DNA of 64,000 nt from BMS3ABIN03 sp964418885 (GTDB taxonomy: Bacteria > Bacteroidota > Ignavibacteria > Ignavibacteriales > Ignavibacteriaceae), in NCBI GenBank assembly GCA_964418885.1, contig CAYQNW010000003.1:1-64000 (forward strand), written 5' to 3'. The stretch's first letter is position 1. Each line of letters begins with the position of its first letter. Positions 34,948 to 44,464 of the stretch are shown here, in pieces. The position numbers and the translations under genes are program-made. The notes under the pieces were generated by a model, which was not told where the DNA came from, did no database searches, and saw only the letters and a list, made by a program, of their open reading frames with translations.

Positions 34948-36729
34948 TTACTTCATTAAAATCATTTTCTTTGTTTGTGTGAAATTATCACCATGTAAAG
35001 TGTAGAAATAAACACCACTTGAGAGGTTAGCTCCGTCAAATTTCACTTCATAAGACTGAGCAGTTTTGAAACCATTTACTAAAGTAGCAATTTCTCTACC
35101 TGTTATGTCATAAACTTTAAGTGTAACATTTCCTGCTTCAGGAATTGTAAAGTTTATGGTTGTGGTTGGGTTAAACGGATTCGGATAGTTCTGTGTAAGC
35201 TTATACTGTGTTGCTACACCGCCCAATTCACGAACTGAGTTAACAGGATCTCCGTTTGCCCAGGCAGTTACCAAATCATTATAGAATTTACTCCAATTAT
35301 CATGAAAGGTAGCTTTTTGAGTTGGGAACCAGTTTAAATCGCCAAGAGGTAAACCATCAGTACCTGCTGTCATCAGATCTGCATCGTCGTATGAAAGGTC
35401 TATAGGAATTGGCCAATCAGAATAAATGTATTGATCAGGCATAGTTGTATTTACTACTCTCCAATCAGTTAAGATGGCTGTACTAGTAGTATCAACTGTC
35501 GCAAGACAGAATGATCTTAACGAATCAACCTGATCTGATAAAAGATCCTGGGATTCAGCAAAGTTAGGCATTTGGTCATACCATCCAACTTCTGTTAAGA
35601 ATGGAAAAGTCGCATCATCATCAAAAAATCCCTGAGTTCTATCATTCATTAAAATAGACTGGTCTGTCCAGGTGGTAAATCCATTGACAGCCATTGTGTT
35701 AGCTGCATCACCCAGATTTTGTAATTTCGTATCCCAGTATACAAGATTAGATTGAACTAAAAACTTTCGAGGTAGTTGTTCCAAACTATCAGGCAAAACT
35801 GCAACATCGATAATGCCAGTAGGTAGTCCATCGGCATCCTGTTCAGAAAGATCTTGAGTCATGTTGGGTCTGAACGGTTGGCAGTTGCTATTTACAAATA
35901 TGTTATTTGTAACAATCTGACTACTCTGGTAACCTTGAGTTTCGATTACAGATCCAACACAATTTATAAATGTGTTATGATTAATATAAATCCATTTAAC
36001 TTGGTAGTTTCTGAATTTGTACATAGAGCCCTGAGCCATTATATGGGTATTATTCTCGACCCACATAGTATCTGTATTATAGTTAACATTATCATATATA
36101 CCGCCGTTACGTCTGCAAGGTTGTCCGCTCATATTTACAAAATAATTATTTTTAAAATAAAAGCTGTTTCCTGCATGTCCGTTTGATTGAACAAATACCC
36201 ACCAGTTATGTTCCATCATACAATTTTCGAAAGTAATTTTTTTATCGGCAGCACCATCGCCATAAAATGCCCAGCCGTTAACACCATCCGGTGAACCGAT
36301 TATTTGACTGATATTTTTAACCGTTAAATCGTTCGCCCAGGTAATTCCGCCAACATAAGATCCGCTTTCATCATTAAAACCGGATATTATAGGTGGTCTT
36401 TTTGCTGCATCATCATTATTAACCAAAATACCGTTATCTACACCAGCAATTATTACCGGTCTATCTGCAGGTGTGGTAAAACCAGCAGATTGAGGATACC
36501 ATCCACCAGTTTTTAACTCATAAACACGACCAGCAGGGACGGGGTTATTTATGGAATCGCCAACAATACAATTATTTATAGAATTAGGTTGTAATCCCAT
36601 ATCGAAATAATCATTGATTACAACTGTATCCTGACGAATTTCTTTAACATAATCCATCCACCCTTGAGCGAAGGATGCTGATAAAGATATCAAGAAAAGG
36701 GTAAGAGAAAGTATAAATACTTTTCTCAT
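34948..36729 (-). CDS. T9SS-exported right-handed beta-helix protein (paralogue 2)
   Basis: The 593-residue protein has a signal peptide (residues 1-21, ending SASFAQ). Repeated short strands of a parallel beta-helix follow (ITFENCMMEHNWWVF, FYFKNNYFVNMSG, VKWIYINHNTFINCVGSVIE, IVTNNIFVNSNCQPFRPN). It ends in a T9SS type A domain (NYPNPFNPTTTI to KKMILMK). It shares with the protein at 13707-15554 the INH-TFINC rung, the WP-P-LSYDDADLMTA block and PLGDLNWFP. Like that gene it lies immediately downstream of a TonB receptor, here by 117 bases. No catalytic residues of pectate lyases could be identified. A glycan-capture role with the receptor is inferred. The start has AAGGAGG upstream. Confidence 0.83.
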   Translation of the reverse strand: MRKVFILSLTLFLISLSASFAQGWMDYVKEIRQDTVVINDYFDMGLQPNSINNCIVGDSINNPVPAGRVYELKTGGWYPQSAGFTTPADRPVIIAGVDNGILVNNDDAAKRPPIISGFNDESGSYVGGITWANDLTVKNISQIIGSPDGVNGWAFYGDGAADKKITFENCMMEHNWWVFVQSNGHAGNSFYFKNNYFVNMSGQPCRRNGGIYDNVNYNTDTMWVENNTHIMAQGSMYKFRNYQVKWIYINHNTFINCVGSVIETQGYQSSQIVTNNIFVNSNCQPFRPNMTQDLSEQDADGLPTGIIDVAVLPDSLEQLPRKFLVQSNLVYWDTKLQNLGDAANTMAVNGFTTWTDQSILMNDRTQGFFDDDATFPFLTEVGWYDQMPNFAESQDLLSDQVDSLRSFCLATVDTTSTAILTDWRVVNTTMPDQYIYSDWPIPIDLSYDDADLMTAGTDGLPLGDLNWFPTQKATFHDNWSKFYNDLVTAWANGDPVNSVRELGGVATQYKLTQNYPNPFNPTTTINFTIPEAGNVTLKVYDITGREIATLVNGFKTAQSYEVKFDGANLSSGVYFYTLHGDNFTQTKKMILMK

Positions 36730-36846
36730 AACGAACCTCCTTAAATTATTGAATAAAGAATTAATTATCCTAGATTAATAAATAATCTATTTCTCTTTTA
36801 TTAATATGTTTTCCTCCTATATTATTTAACATAATGTTTGTTAGCT

Positions 36847-39800
36847 TTACAAAGTGTACCTTAAATTCAGTTGAAATTCTCTCGGTGAATATTGAGTTGA
36901 TGCTTGATTTTCGAAAATAGGTCCACCAAGTATTCTACGGAATTTTCTATATGTCTTAGTAGGATTATGAAAGATATTTATACCACTCAGTGATATACTT
37001 AATCCTTCAATAGGTAATTGTTGCTTAAGAGTAAAATCCCATTTATAAATATTACCAGTAAACTGATCTTCTTCAGGTCTCGCGCCAACTACAGTAATTA
37101 CGTTACCTTGCAAATTAAATGAAATACGCCCTGAAAAACCTTTATAATCAACTCCAAGAGCAATATTAAAAATATCATCTCCCTGATTCAACAGTCTGGC
37201 TGTACGTATCGTATCAGTGGTAACATATCTGGTTGTAATACTTGGTAGACCTGTTATCGAATCGATAACAACTGTAGTTATTGGTGTATTTCTTAGTTGC
37301 TGATAATCCATTTCGGACCAAACTCTTGTATAGTTTATATTCAGAACTAATGCATTAAAGGGCTCAGGTAAATACCAGAAGTTTGTCTGCCAGTCGAATT
37401 CCAAACCTTTTATTTTTGCAGGATTCGGGTTGTTTAAGAAAGTGGTTATTCGTTCCGATCCCGGAGGTGGTTGAATATTTTGTGAGATCCAGAATGCTGA
37501 ATCAGGGAATGTGATATTATAATACGGTAGGTTTTGATAAAAGATTTGTGATCGGAAGAAAACATCCTTTATTTCTTTATAAAAACCACCAACAGTAAAT
37601 AAACCTATTTCATTATTATAAAATGATAGATAAACGTCAAAGTTTGTTGATACTGCAGGTTTTAACTTTGGATTTCCGGCTTGAACATCTATACTGTGAG
37701 CAAAATAAGTATTCGGAAGAATGGCATTGTAATCGGGTCTGGAAATTGTTTGTGAAAAAGCCAACCTGATATCACCCCAGTCTGTAAATTTATAACGAAG
37801 TTGAGCGTTTGGGAAAAAGTTATCATCATTCCGATCAACAGTATTCAAAGTATCCAACAACTTTCCATCACCATCAACACTATGAGTTACATAAAAATTG
37901 GTTGCATTATATTTCATATTATAATGTTCTAACCTTCCACCCGCAATTAAAGACAATTTAGAACCAATACTGAAAGTACCCATCACGTAACCTGCAGAAA
38001 AAATTTCTGCCCCGTCAAAATCGTTTCGTACTGACCCGGCTTTATGAATACCACCAGTTGGCCAGCCGCTTCTTGCTTTATTATAAAAATCACTGATTCT
38101 ATCTATATCAAATGCGTATTTATAATCATAAGTATCGTCAAGAAAATATTTGCCTCTATTATAATCAGTATTCTGGACATCAGTAAACTTGAGTGGATTC
38201 TCGTTAGTAAGATACTTGCCTGGAACAAAATCTCTAACTCCGTCATAAAAATCATCATCCCCTGTTCTTTTATACCATTCATCCAGATCATTCACACGTG
38301 TTGTACGGGTAAATTTACCACCAATTTTAAATATGGATGAAAAATCCGTCGAAAATGAAACCGGTAATGTAAAATCAAGCTTTGCATTATATATATGTTC
38401 TTTAAATGCCTGTGAACGAAGTACAGCCCAACCTCCAATATTAACGCCCCCTATGTAGTCAGGGTTAACTTTAATTTTAAGAGGAAAGTCATACATAAGG
38501 GTTGGTCGATTTGCGGAATAAGAAATACTATTGCTGTCCGCATCATAACCAAAAGGAGGAGTAATAGTTCCATTTTCAAATACTGTGGCATCACCCGGGT
38601 CACCAAATCTTATATCTGTATTTTTATCACTGTATGAGTGAGACAAGGTCAATTCCCCTTTAACATCGCCGAAATTATAATCAGTTTGCAATGAGTTAAT
38701 AAGTAATATTTTGTCGTTTTTATCCCTGTTTAAGGAATAATTAATTTTATTACCGCCAAAATCATACTGGAAATTGTGTGTAGCCATATTATATATACCT
38801 TTGGATACAGTATTCTGCAGCATAATGCTGCCGTTTGGTAGCTTATAATCCAGTATTAAACTTCCGCCTGCTGTTGAAACAATATTTTGTTGATCACTAA
38901 ATGTAAAATTATCCATACGATAGGGAGCCTCACCATAAGGCAGTGATTCATATCTTGTATAACCGGCTGACGTTCGATCATTACCACCATCAGACTGATC
39001 TGCATTTCCCTGAATGAAAACACCCAATTTATCATCAAAGAATCTGTCACTTACGCTTCCCCAGAACCTGTAATTATCCCATGTTCTATCCTGATGATTT
39101 AAGCTACCCTGGGAAAGTAAATCCATATGAAAATCGGTGGGGGCATTACGTAATCTTAAATTAACAACTCCGCCTATTGCATTTGCATCCATATCAGGAG
39201 TAAGAACTTTAACAACTTCAATACCTGAAAGCATATTTGCAGAGATGAAACCTAAATTAGTAGCACGGGTGTTTATGTCAGTTGAAGGAAGTTGAATCCC
39301 ATTCATCATAATAAGATTCTGCTTTGCCTGAATACCTCTTACAACTATCTGGTCACCGTTCATTAAAGAAAGTCCGGGCAGCCTGCTTAACACTGTAGCT
39401 GCATCATTATCAGGTAATTGCCGAATTTTTTCAGATGAAACAACATTTGTTATAGTATTAGATGTAAGCTGTTGGTTAATAGCTTCTCTTTGCCCCTGAG
39501 CTTGTGCAGTTATTTCTACTTCTTGACCTTCTAAAACCTGAGGAGATATCGATATATTAATTTCAAGTGTTCTACCACCTACAATTTCTATTGAAGTTTC
39601 TTTCGTCTTGTAACCAATATAGCGTACAGTTAATATATATGAACCGGCATCAACGTTAGTTATAACAAATTTTCCCTGCATATCCGTAGCCGCTCCTAAA
39701 CTTGTACCTTTCAAATATACATTGGCACCAAATAAACTCTCACCTGATGTTGAGTCGGTAACAAATCCCTGAATTTTTCCGGATTCACTTTGTGCAGACG

Positions 39801-39861
39801 TAAATGATGGGAGAATTATTAGGAGAGAAATGATTAGAAGAAATCTAGTAAAAATATTCAT
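36847..39861 (-). CDS. TonB-dependent outer-membrane receptor (paralogue 2)
   Basis: The 1004-residue protein has a signal peptide (ending PSFTSAQ). A CarboxypepD_reg-like domain follows (GKIQGFVTDSTSGESLFGANVYLKGT, VRYIGYKTKETSIEI), then a plug (IRQLPDNDAATVLSRLPGLS, IVVRGIQAKQNLIMMNGIQ, LTPDMDANAIGGVVNLRLRNAP) and a barrel ending in FQLNLRYTL. It is clearly paralogous to the receptor at 15613-18681 and is likewise followed by a T9SS beta-helix gene. I chose ATG 39861 because the upstream GTG at 39873 precedes the GAGGAG ribosome-binding site and would place that site inside the coding region. A LacI-type operator lies 138-151 bases upstream, linking it to the xylan regulator. Confidence 0.92.
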   Translation of the reverse strand: MNIFTRFLLIISLLIILPSFTSAQSESGKIQGFVTDSTSGESLFGANVYLKGTSLGAATDMQGKFVITNVDAGSYILTVRYIGYKTKETSIEIVGGRTLEINISISPQVLEGQEVEITAQAQGQREAINQQLTSNTITNVVSSEKIRQLPDNDAATVLSRLPGLSLMNGDQIVVRGIQAKQNLIMMNGIQLPSTDINTRATNLGFISANMLSGIEVVKVLTPDMDANAIGGVVNLRLRNAPTDFHMDLLSQGSLNHQDRTWDNYRFWGSVSDRFFDDKLGVFIQGNADQSDGGNDRTSAGYTRYESLPYGEAPYRMDNFTFSDQQNIVSTAGGSLILDYKLPNGSIMLQNTVSKGIYNMATHNFQYDFGGNKINYSLNRDKNDKILLINSLQTDYNFGDVKGELTLSHSYSDKNTDIRFGDPGDATVFENGTITPPFGYDADSNSISYSANRPTLMYDFPLKIKVNPDYIGGVNIGGWAVLRSQAFKEHIYNAKLDFTLPVSFSTDFSSIFKIGGKFTRTTRVNDLDEWYKRTGDDDFYDGVRDFVPGKYLTNENPLKFTDVQNTDYNRGKYFLDDTYDYKYAFDIDRISDFYNKARSGWPTGGIHKAGSVRNDFDGAEIFSAGYVMGTFSIGSKLSLIAGGRLEHYNMKYNATNFYVTHSVDGDGKLLDTLNTVDRNDDNFFPNAQLRYKFTDWGDIRLAFSQTISRPDYNAILPNTYFAHSIDVQAGNPKLKPAVSTNFDVYLSFYNNEIGLFTVGGFYKEIKDVFFRSQIFYQNLPYYNITFPDSAFWISQNIQPPPGSERITTFLNNPNPAKIKGLEFDWQTNFWYLPEPFNALVLNINYTRVWSEMDYQQLRNTPITTVVIDSITGLPSITTRYVTTDTIRTARLLNQGDDIFNIALGVDYKGFSGRISFNLQGNVITVVGARPEEDQFTGNIYKWDFTLKQQLPIEGLSISLSGINIFHNPTKTYRKFRRILGGPIFENQASTQYSPREFQLNLRYTL

Positions 39862-40205
39862 AGTGCTCCTCACTTTTTATTTTTTACAAATAGATTATAT
39901 ACAACAGTGATAAAAATAAATAAGCTCATCGATTAATTATCGCTTTAGTATCTAAACTCATTAAAGCATTTTTACAATGTAAATCGATAATTACACTTTT
40001 GAACCGTTTCAACTTAAAAAAGTAAATTCAAAAAGGCAAATTATTAATCAAAGGATAAATAATTTTGTTGACCTGATATATACTTTGATGTATCCGGTAA
40101 TACCGGAATTATTTTTATCTGAGATTTCAACACAATTAAAATAATTTGTTGCACTCAAGGTATAGAAACAAATATCATTTCATTAATTAATTCAAATAAG
40201 AACAG
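39862..40205. other. 344-base region upstream of the second TonB receptor
   Basis: It contains the LacI-type operator at 39999-40012. Two promoter readings on the minus strand are possible: TTGAAA-N17-TATCGA overlapping the operator (40012 to 39984), and TTGTAA-N17-TAGATA (39977 to 39949). Nothing else is recognised up to the tRNA. Confidence 0.55.
39999..40012. promoter_or_regulatory. LacI-type operator before the second TonB receptor
   Basis: TTGAACCGTTTCAA, the most symmetric copy of the motif also found at 24112-24125 and 25535-25548. It is about 140 bases upstream of the ATG and overlaps the -35 box of one of the two possible promoters. This suggests the distant LacI-type gene also controls this receptor. 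Confidence 0.65.
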
Positions 40206-40291
40206 TACCGAAGGCCGGACTCGAACCGGCACGAGGTGTGAGCCCCACTGGATTTTGAGTCCAGCGCGTCTACCAATTCCGCCACTTCGGC
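40206..40291 (-). tRNA. tRNA-Leu (anticodon CAA)
   Basis: The minus strand folds as an 86-base class II tRNA. The acceptor GCCGAAG pairs with CTTCGGT, a D-loop carries AATTGGTAGACGC, the anticodon stem is CTGGA/TCCAG around CT-CAA-AA, a variable arm is long as expected for leucine, and the T-loop is GGTTCGAGTCC. The CCA end is not encoded. Confidence 0.95.
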
Positions 40292-40714
40292 AAAATCACA
40301 ATCAAATAAATGAACAATGTGTTAAAGTAATCTTTCAGTTTAGACAAACTTACTTAAATTGTTGGATTTATTTTTTGAAATCAACTCTGTCAAGTAAAAA
40401 GTTCATCCATTAAAGAAATATTTTCTGATATTGTAATTCAAAGAAAATTGCCGGATAAAATTAAAGAACTTCTTCTCATCGATCAATATCACCTAATTTA
40501 AATCCTTCTAATTTAAGTACTTATAAAGAAACAATCCTTGATTAATATGTTTCATTCTTAATCATTCTTACAAATATTCGAAATAAGACCGGACCAAAGT
40601 TGTCGCATATTTCAGTGTTAATTCAGGATAAACGAAACATTTGTCTTAAGAAAAATGTTTGTGGCATAAATTTTGGCTCTTTTAGTATTATTAACAAAAA
40701 ATGACGGAGACATC
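40292..40714. other. 423-base region between tRNA-Leu and the small acidic gene
   Basis: AT-rich with no gene recognised. A plus-strand promoter candidate is TTGTGG (40659-40664), 18 bases, TAGTAT (40683-40688), which would give a 20-base leader before the ATG at 40715. Confidence 0.45.
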
Positions 40715-40918
40715 ATGAAAAAAAACAGCTACAAAAACAAAATGAGTGATTCATTTTACGATGATACTTTTTCTTATCTGAATTTAGAATCATCCGATAG
40801 TGAAGCGCTTTACAACGAGGAGATGGAAGTAAATAATATACTTGAAGATCATGAAATTGAAGATCTCGATTTATCCGAGCTCGATGAAAAATTTCTTGAT
40901 GAACTTCTATTATTATAA
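40715..40918 (+). CDS. Small acidic protein of unknown function
   Basis: This 67-residue protein is not recognised. It starts with a basic stretch (MKKNSYKNK) and then becomes strongly acidic (YNEEMEVNNILEDHEIEDLDLSELDEKF). The ATG at 40715 has GGAG upstream and is preferred to a TTG at 40673, which lies within a possible promoter. The gene ends 28 bases before the next small gene, so they are probably one transcript. The basic-to-acidic layout resembles small regulatory or adaptor proteins, but no function can be assigned. Confidence 0.6.
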   Translation: MKKNSYKNKMSDSFYDDTFSYLNLESSDSEALYNEEMEVNNILEDHEIEDLDLSELDEKFLDELLLL

Positions 40919-40946
40919 ATCAGTAATCTGAATTGGAGGAATTATA

Positions 40947-41162
40947 ATGAGAACTTTTATCGGGTATGAAGGTCATTATGATATATACGATAACGGACAG
41001 ATTATTGTTAGATTGGTAAACGAACTGGGTAAGCTAACAGGTAAGATTAAGAAGCTCTCCAATGTAGCACATATTTATAACGATGCAGATAGAAATGGTG
41101 TTCTTCATCTTCTGCAGGTTATGAAAATATATAAAGTATTAGGACAAAACGTAGAAGCTTAA
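40947..41162 (+). CDS. Small conserved-looking hypothetical protein
   Basis: The 71-residue protein (MRTFIGYEGHYDIYDNG, GKLTGKIKKLSNVAHIYNDADRNGVLHLLQVM) is not recognised. A strong GGAGG ribosome-binding site lies 8 bases before the ATG. The mix of strands and a C-terminal helix suggests a small globular cytoplasmic protein. It is downstream of the acidic gene and convergent with glnS, whose stop is 4 bases away. Confidence 0.6.
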   Translation: MRTFIGYEGHYDIYDNGQIIVRLVNELGKLTGKIKKLSNVAHIYNDADRNGVLHLLQVMKIYKVLGQNVEA

Positions 41163-41166
41163 ATAA

Positions 41167-42870
41167 TTATTTTCTTTGTTGTGCCTTTTCGATTTTAGCC
41201 CAGGTATCGCGTAATGAAACGATCCTGTTAAGTACCAAAGCATCTTCTTTAGAATCAAATTTATCAAGACAAAAATAACCAATTCTCTCAAGTTGAAACC
41301 TGTCATCAGTAGTTAATGATTTTACAGACGGCTCAACTTTGCAATACTTCAGAATCTTTAACGAGTCTGGATTAATAGATTCCTTAAAATCTTTTTCTTT
41401 ATCTCCGGTTGGATCTTCAGACGAAAAGAGCCTGTCATACAATCTTACTTCTGCTTCAACAGCTTGTTCTGCAGAAACCCAATGAATTGTTCCTTTAACT
41501 TTTTTATTGCTTGTTCCCGTTCCGCTTTTTGTTTCAGGATCATAAGTACAATGTAATTCTGTTATCTCTCCTGTTTTCGGATCTTTACTAAAGCTTTCAC
41601 ATTTAATTATGTAAGCATATCTTAACCGAACTTCCTGTCCCGGTGCTAACCTGTAAAACTTCTTTGGTGGATCTTCACGAAAGTCATCTTTTTCAATAAA
41701 AATAATTTTTGAGAATGGAAGTTTTCTTTTTCCCATAGATTCATCTTCGGGATTATTTACTGCATTAAGCTCTTCTACCTGGTCATCGGGATAATTATCG
41801 ATTATCACTTTTAAAGGATTTAATACGCCCATTACTCTTTTTGCTCTTTTGTTAAGATCTTCTCTCAAGCTGTGTTCAAGAAGAGCAACATCTATAACGC
41901 CGTCTCTCTTAGCCACACCGACACGCTCGGAAAAATTTCTAATTGATTCCGGCGTATAACCTCTTCTTCTTAAACCGCTGATAGTAGGCATTCTTGGATC
42001 GTTCCAGCCGTTTACGAATTTACTTTTTACCAACTCAAGAAGAATTCGTTTGCTCATTACAGTATAATTAAGATTCAGTCTCGCAAATTCAATTTGCTGC
42101 GGATGATAAATTTCAAGTTCATTTATGCACCAATCGTAAAGCGGGCGGTGGTTTTCAAATTCCAGAGTACAGATTGAATGTGTAATTCCTTCGATTGAAT
42201 CGGATTGACCGTGCGCCCAATCGTACATCGGATAAATACACCATTTATCTCCGGTTCGATGATGAGATTCATGTTTAATTCTATAAAGAACTGGATCTCG
42301 CAAGTTCATGTTTGGAGAAGACATATCGATCTTTGCTCTTAAAACGTGTTCACCGTCTTTAAACTCACCAGCTTTCATTCTTTGAAACAAATCTAAATTT
42401 TCTTCAATAGATCGATTACGGTAAAGACTGTTTTTACCCGGTTCGGTTGGTGTTCCCCTGCTTTCTCTAATTTCATTGAAGCTGGATGAATCAACGTATG
42501 CTTTACCTTTTTTAATTAATTTGATAGCATATTCATAAAGCTGATCAAAATAATCCGAAGCATAATATTCACGATCACCCCAATCGAAGCCGAGCCATTT
42601 GATATCTTCTTTGATAGATTCAACGTACTCAACTTCTTCCTTCGAAGGATTTGTATCATCAAAACGAAGATTGCAAAGACCGTTATAATCTTTTGCCAAA
42701 CCAAAATTTAAACAAATGGATTTTGCATGCCCTATATGAAGATAACCGTTCGGTTCAGGAGGGAAGCGTGTATGAACTCTCCCGTTATATTTGTTATTTC
42801 GAAGATCTTCATCTATAATTTCTTTTATAAAGTTTGAAGGCTTTGTAGATTTTTGAGTTTCGTTTGCCAT
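41167..42870 (-). CDS. glnS: Glutamine--tRNA ligase
   Basis: The 567-residue class Ib synthetase charges tRNA-Gln directly. It has the HIGH motif in PPEPNGYLHIGHAKS, the KMSKS-equivalent VMSKRILL, and the GlnRS-type two-barrel anticodon-binding domain at the C-terminus (VLNPLKVIIDNYPDD, KFYRLAPGQEVRLRYAYIIKCE). The length is normal for bacterial GlnRS. It starts 15 bases after gltX, making a two-gene unit of related synthetases. Confidence 0.97.
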   Translation of the reverse strand: MANETQKSTKPSNFIKEIIDEDLRNNKYNGRVHTRFPPEPNGYLHIGHAKSICLNFGLAKDYNGLCNLRFDDTNPSKEEVEYVESIKEDIKWLGFDWGDREYYASDYFDQLYEYAIKLIKKGKAYVDSSSFNEIRESRGTPTEPGKNSLYRNRSIEENLDLFQRMKAGEFKDGEHVLRAKIDMSSPNMNLRDPVLYRIKHESHHRTGDKWCIYPMYDWAHGQSDSIEGITHSICTLEFENHRPLYDWCINELEIYHPQQIEFARLNLNYTVMSKRILLELVKSKFVNGWNDPRMPTISGLRRRGYTPESIRNFSERVGVAKRDGVIDVALLEHSLREDLNKRAKRVMGVLNPLKVIIDNYPDDQVEELNAVNNPEDESMGKRKLPFSKIIFIEKDDFREDPPKKFYRLAPGQEVRLRYAYIIKCESFSKDPKTGEITELHCTYDPETKSGTGTSNKKVKGTIHWVSAEQAVEAEVRLYDRLFSSEDPTGDKEKDFKESINPDSLKILKYCKVEPSVKSLTTDDRFQLERIGYFCLDKFDSKEDALVLNRIVSLRDTWAKIEKAQQRK

Positions 42871-42885
42871 ATTTCTAATGAAGTT

Positions 42886-44343
42886 TTAGTTTATATTTTC
42901 AATTGCCCGGTCGATGCGTTTTACGGATTCATCCTTACCAAGAATAAACAGTAAATCGTACATACCAGGACCTGTTCCTGTTCCTGAAACTGCAAGTCTT
43001 AAAGGATGAATTAGTTTGCCTTTGCCAGTATTCAACTGTTCAGCAGTATCTGTTAGTGCTTTTTCATAATCTTCTTTAGAAGGATTAGGAAGTTTAGCAA
43101 AATTATTTCTTAATGTAATCAAGTGTTCAGCAGAATCTTCGTTCCATCTTTTTTTAACCACGTCTTTATCATAGCTTATTGGAGCTTCATAAAAGTAAGT
43201 ACAATTATTGATGAATTCTTTTAAAAAGGTTACTCTCGGTTTCATTGTTTCAATTATCTGAAGCAGGTAATGATCTGAAAAAGCTTTGTCTTTATATTCA
43301 GATTCAGCTAATTCATTTTTTAACATCCCAAGAATTTCTTCATCTGGCTTGCTGCGGAGATGTTCGGCATTCAGCCAGTTTAATTTTTCTAAGTTGAAAA
43401 CCGCTCCTGCTTTATGAACTCTGTCGAGAGAAAACTTTCCGATAAGTTCATCCATTGTATAAAACTCTTTATCATCACCGTAATTCCAGCCAAGCAATGC
43501 AACAAAATTTATTAATGCTTCTTTCAAGTAACCTTTATTTCTATAATCTTCAACTGCAACATCACCCTGTCTTTTACTCAATTTAGATTTATCAGGATTC
43601 AGAAGGAGAGGGAGGTGTGCGAAAAACGGTTTCTCCCATCCGAAATAATCATATAGTAAAATATGCTTTGGCGTTGAGGATAACCATTCTTCACCACGAA
43701 TTATGTGTGTTACCCTCATCAAATGATCGTCAACTACATTTGCAAGATGATAAGTAGGGTAACCGTCACTTTTAATTAAAACCTGGTCATCAATATTATT
43801 ACTTTCAAATTCAACCCGACCTCTTATGACATCATCAAAAACAATTTGCTTATCTGGCTCTACATTTAGTCGTACAACTTTTGGCATTCCTGATTTTAAA
43901 TTTTTCTCGACCTTTTCTTTAGAGAGATGAAGACAATGTTTGTCGTATTTTGCCTGGGAAAGCTTTTGCTTTTGCTGCTCTTCGCGTAAAGATGCAAGTC
44001 TTTCCTGTGTGCAAAAACAATAGTATGCTTTACCAGATTCAATTAATTTATTTATATGTTCATGATATATTTTTAATCTTTCCGATTGAAGATATGGTTC
44101 AGAATTCCCTCCAACGTAAGGACCTTCATCGAAATCAAATCCTACCCAATTTAGTGTATCGATCAATTTCTCCGTTGCACCTTCTACATACCTGTTTCTG
44201 TCTGTGTCCTCGATTCTTAAGATTATTCTACCTTTTTGATTTTTAGCAAACAGGTAATTGTACAGAGCTGTTCGTAATCCACCGATGTGGAGGAAACCCG
44301 TTGGGCTCGGTGCAAATCTGACCACCGGTGAATTGTTATTCAT
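42886..44343 (-). CDS. gltX: Glutamate--tRNA ligase
   Basis: The 485-residue GluRS has the HIGH motif in RFAPSPTGFLHIGGLRTALYNYL, the KMSKS-equivalent KLSKRQGDVAV, and a helical C-terminal anticodon-binding domain with DTAEQLNTGKGKLIHPLRLAVSG. It charges tRNA-Glu. With glnS next door, this organism probably makes Gln-tRNA directly rather than only by transamidation. It lies 121 bases past the kinase gene on the same strand. Confidence 0.97.
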   Translation of the reverse strand: MNNNSPVVRFAPSPTGFLHIGGLRTALYNYLFAKNQKGRIILRIEDTDRNRYVEGATEKLIDTLNWVGFDFDEGPYVGGNSEPYLQSERLKIYHEHINKLIESGKAYYCFCTQERLASLREEQQKQKLSQAKYDKHCLHLSKEKVEKNLKSGMPKVVRLNVEPDKQIVFDDVIRGRVEFESNNIDDQVLIKSDGYPTYHLANVVDDHLMRVTHIIRGEEWLSSTPKHILLYDYFGWEKPFFAHLPLLLNPDKSKLSKRQGDVAVEDYRNKGYLKEALINFVALLGWNYGDDKEFYTMDELIGKFSLDRVHKAGAVFNLEKLNWLNAEHLRSKPDEEILGMLKNELAESEYKDKAFSDHYLLQIIETMKPRVTFLKEFINNCTYFYEAPISYDKDVVKKRWNEDSAEHLITLRNNFAKLPNPSKEDYEKALTDTAEQLNTGKGKLIHPLRLAVSGTGTGPGMYDLLFILGKDESVKRIDRAIENIN

Positions 44344-44464
44344 TTATAATGCTGTTGTAAAATTGATTAAAATTATAAAACACGGATCGAAAATTACTAA
44401 TTTGAGAATTAAAAATGTGGGTAACTCCGGCTACCGGTAAGATTTTATTAAACCGGAACTATTA

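Noticed and set aside
35854..36186. Plus-strand open frame of 110 codons
   Set aside because: It lies entirely inside the T9SS beta-helix gene on the other strand and has low-complexity content with no ribosome-binding site.
40662..40678. Sigma54-like promoter (TGGCAT, then TTGGCT) before the small acidic gene
   Set aside because: The GG-to-GC spacing is off by one, no activator site is visible, and a sigma70-type candidate at 40659-40688 explains the region better.
44344..44464. Terminator between the kinase gene and gltX
   Set aside because: CCGG-containing stretches are present, but only four or five base pairs would form and no T-run follows on the minus strand.
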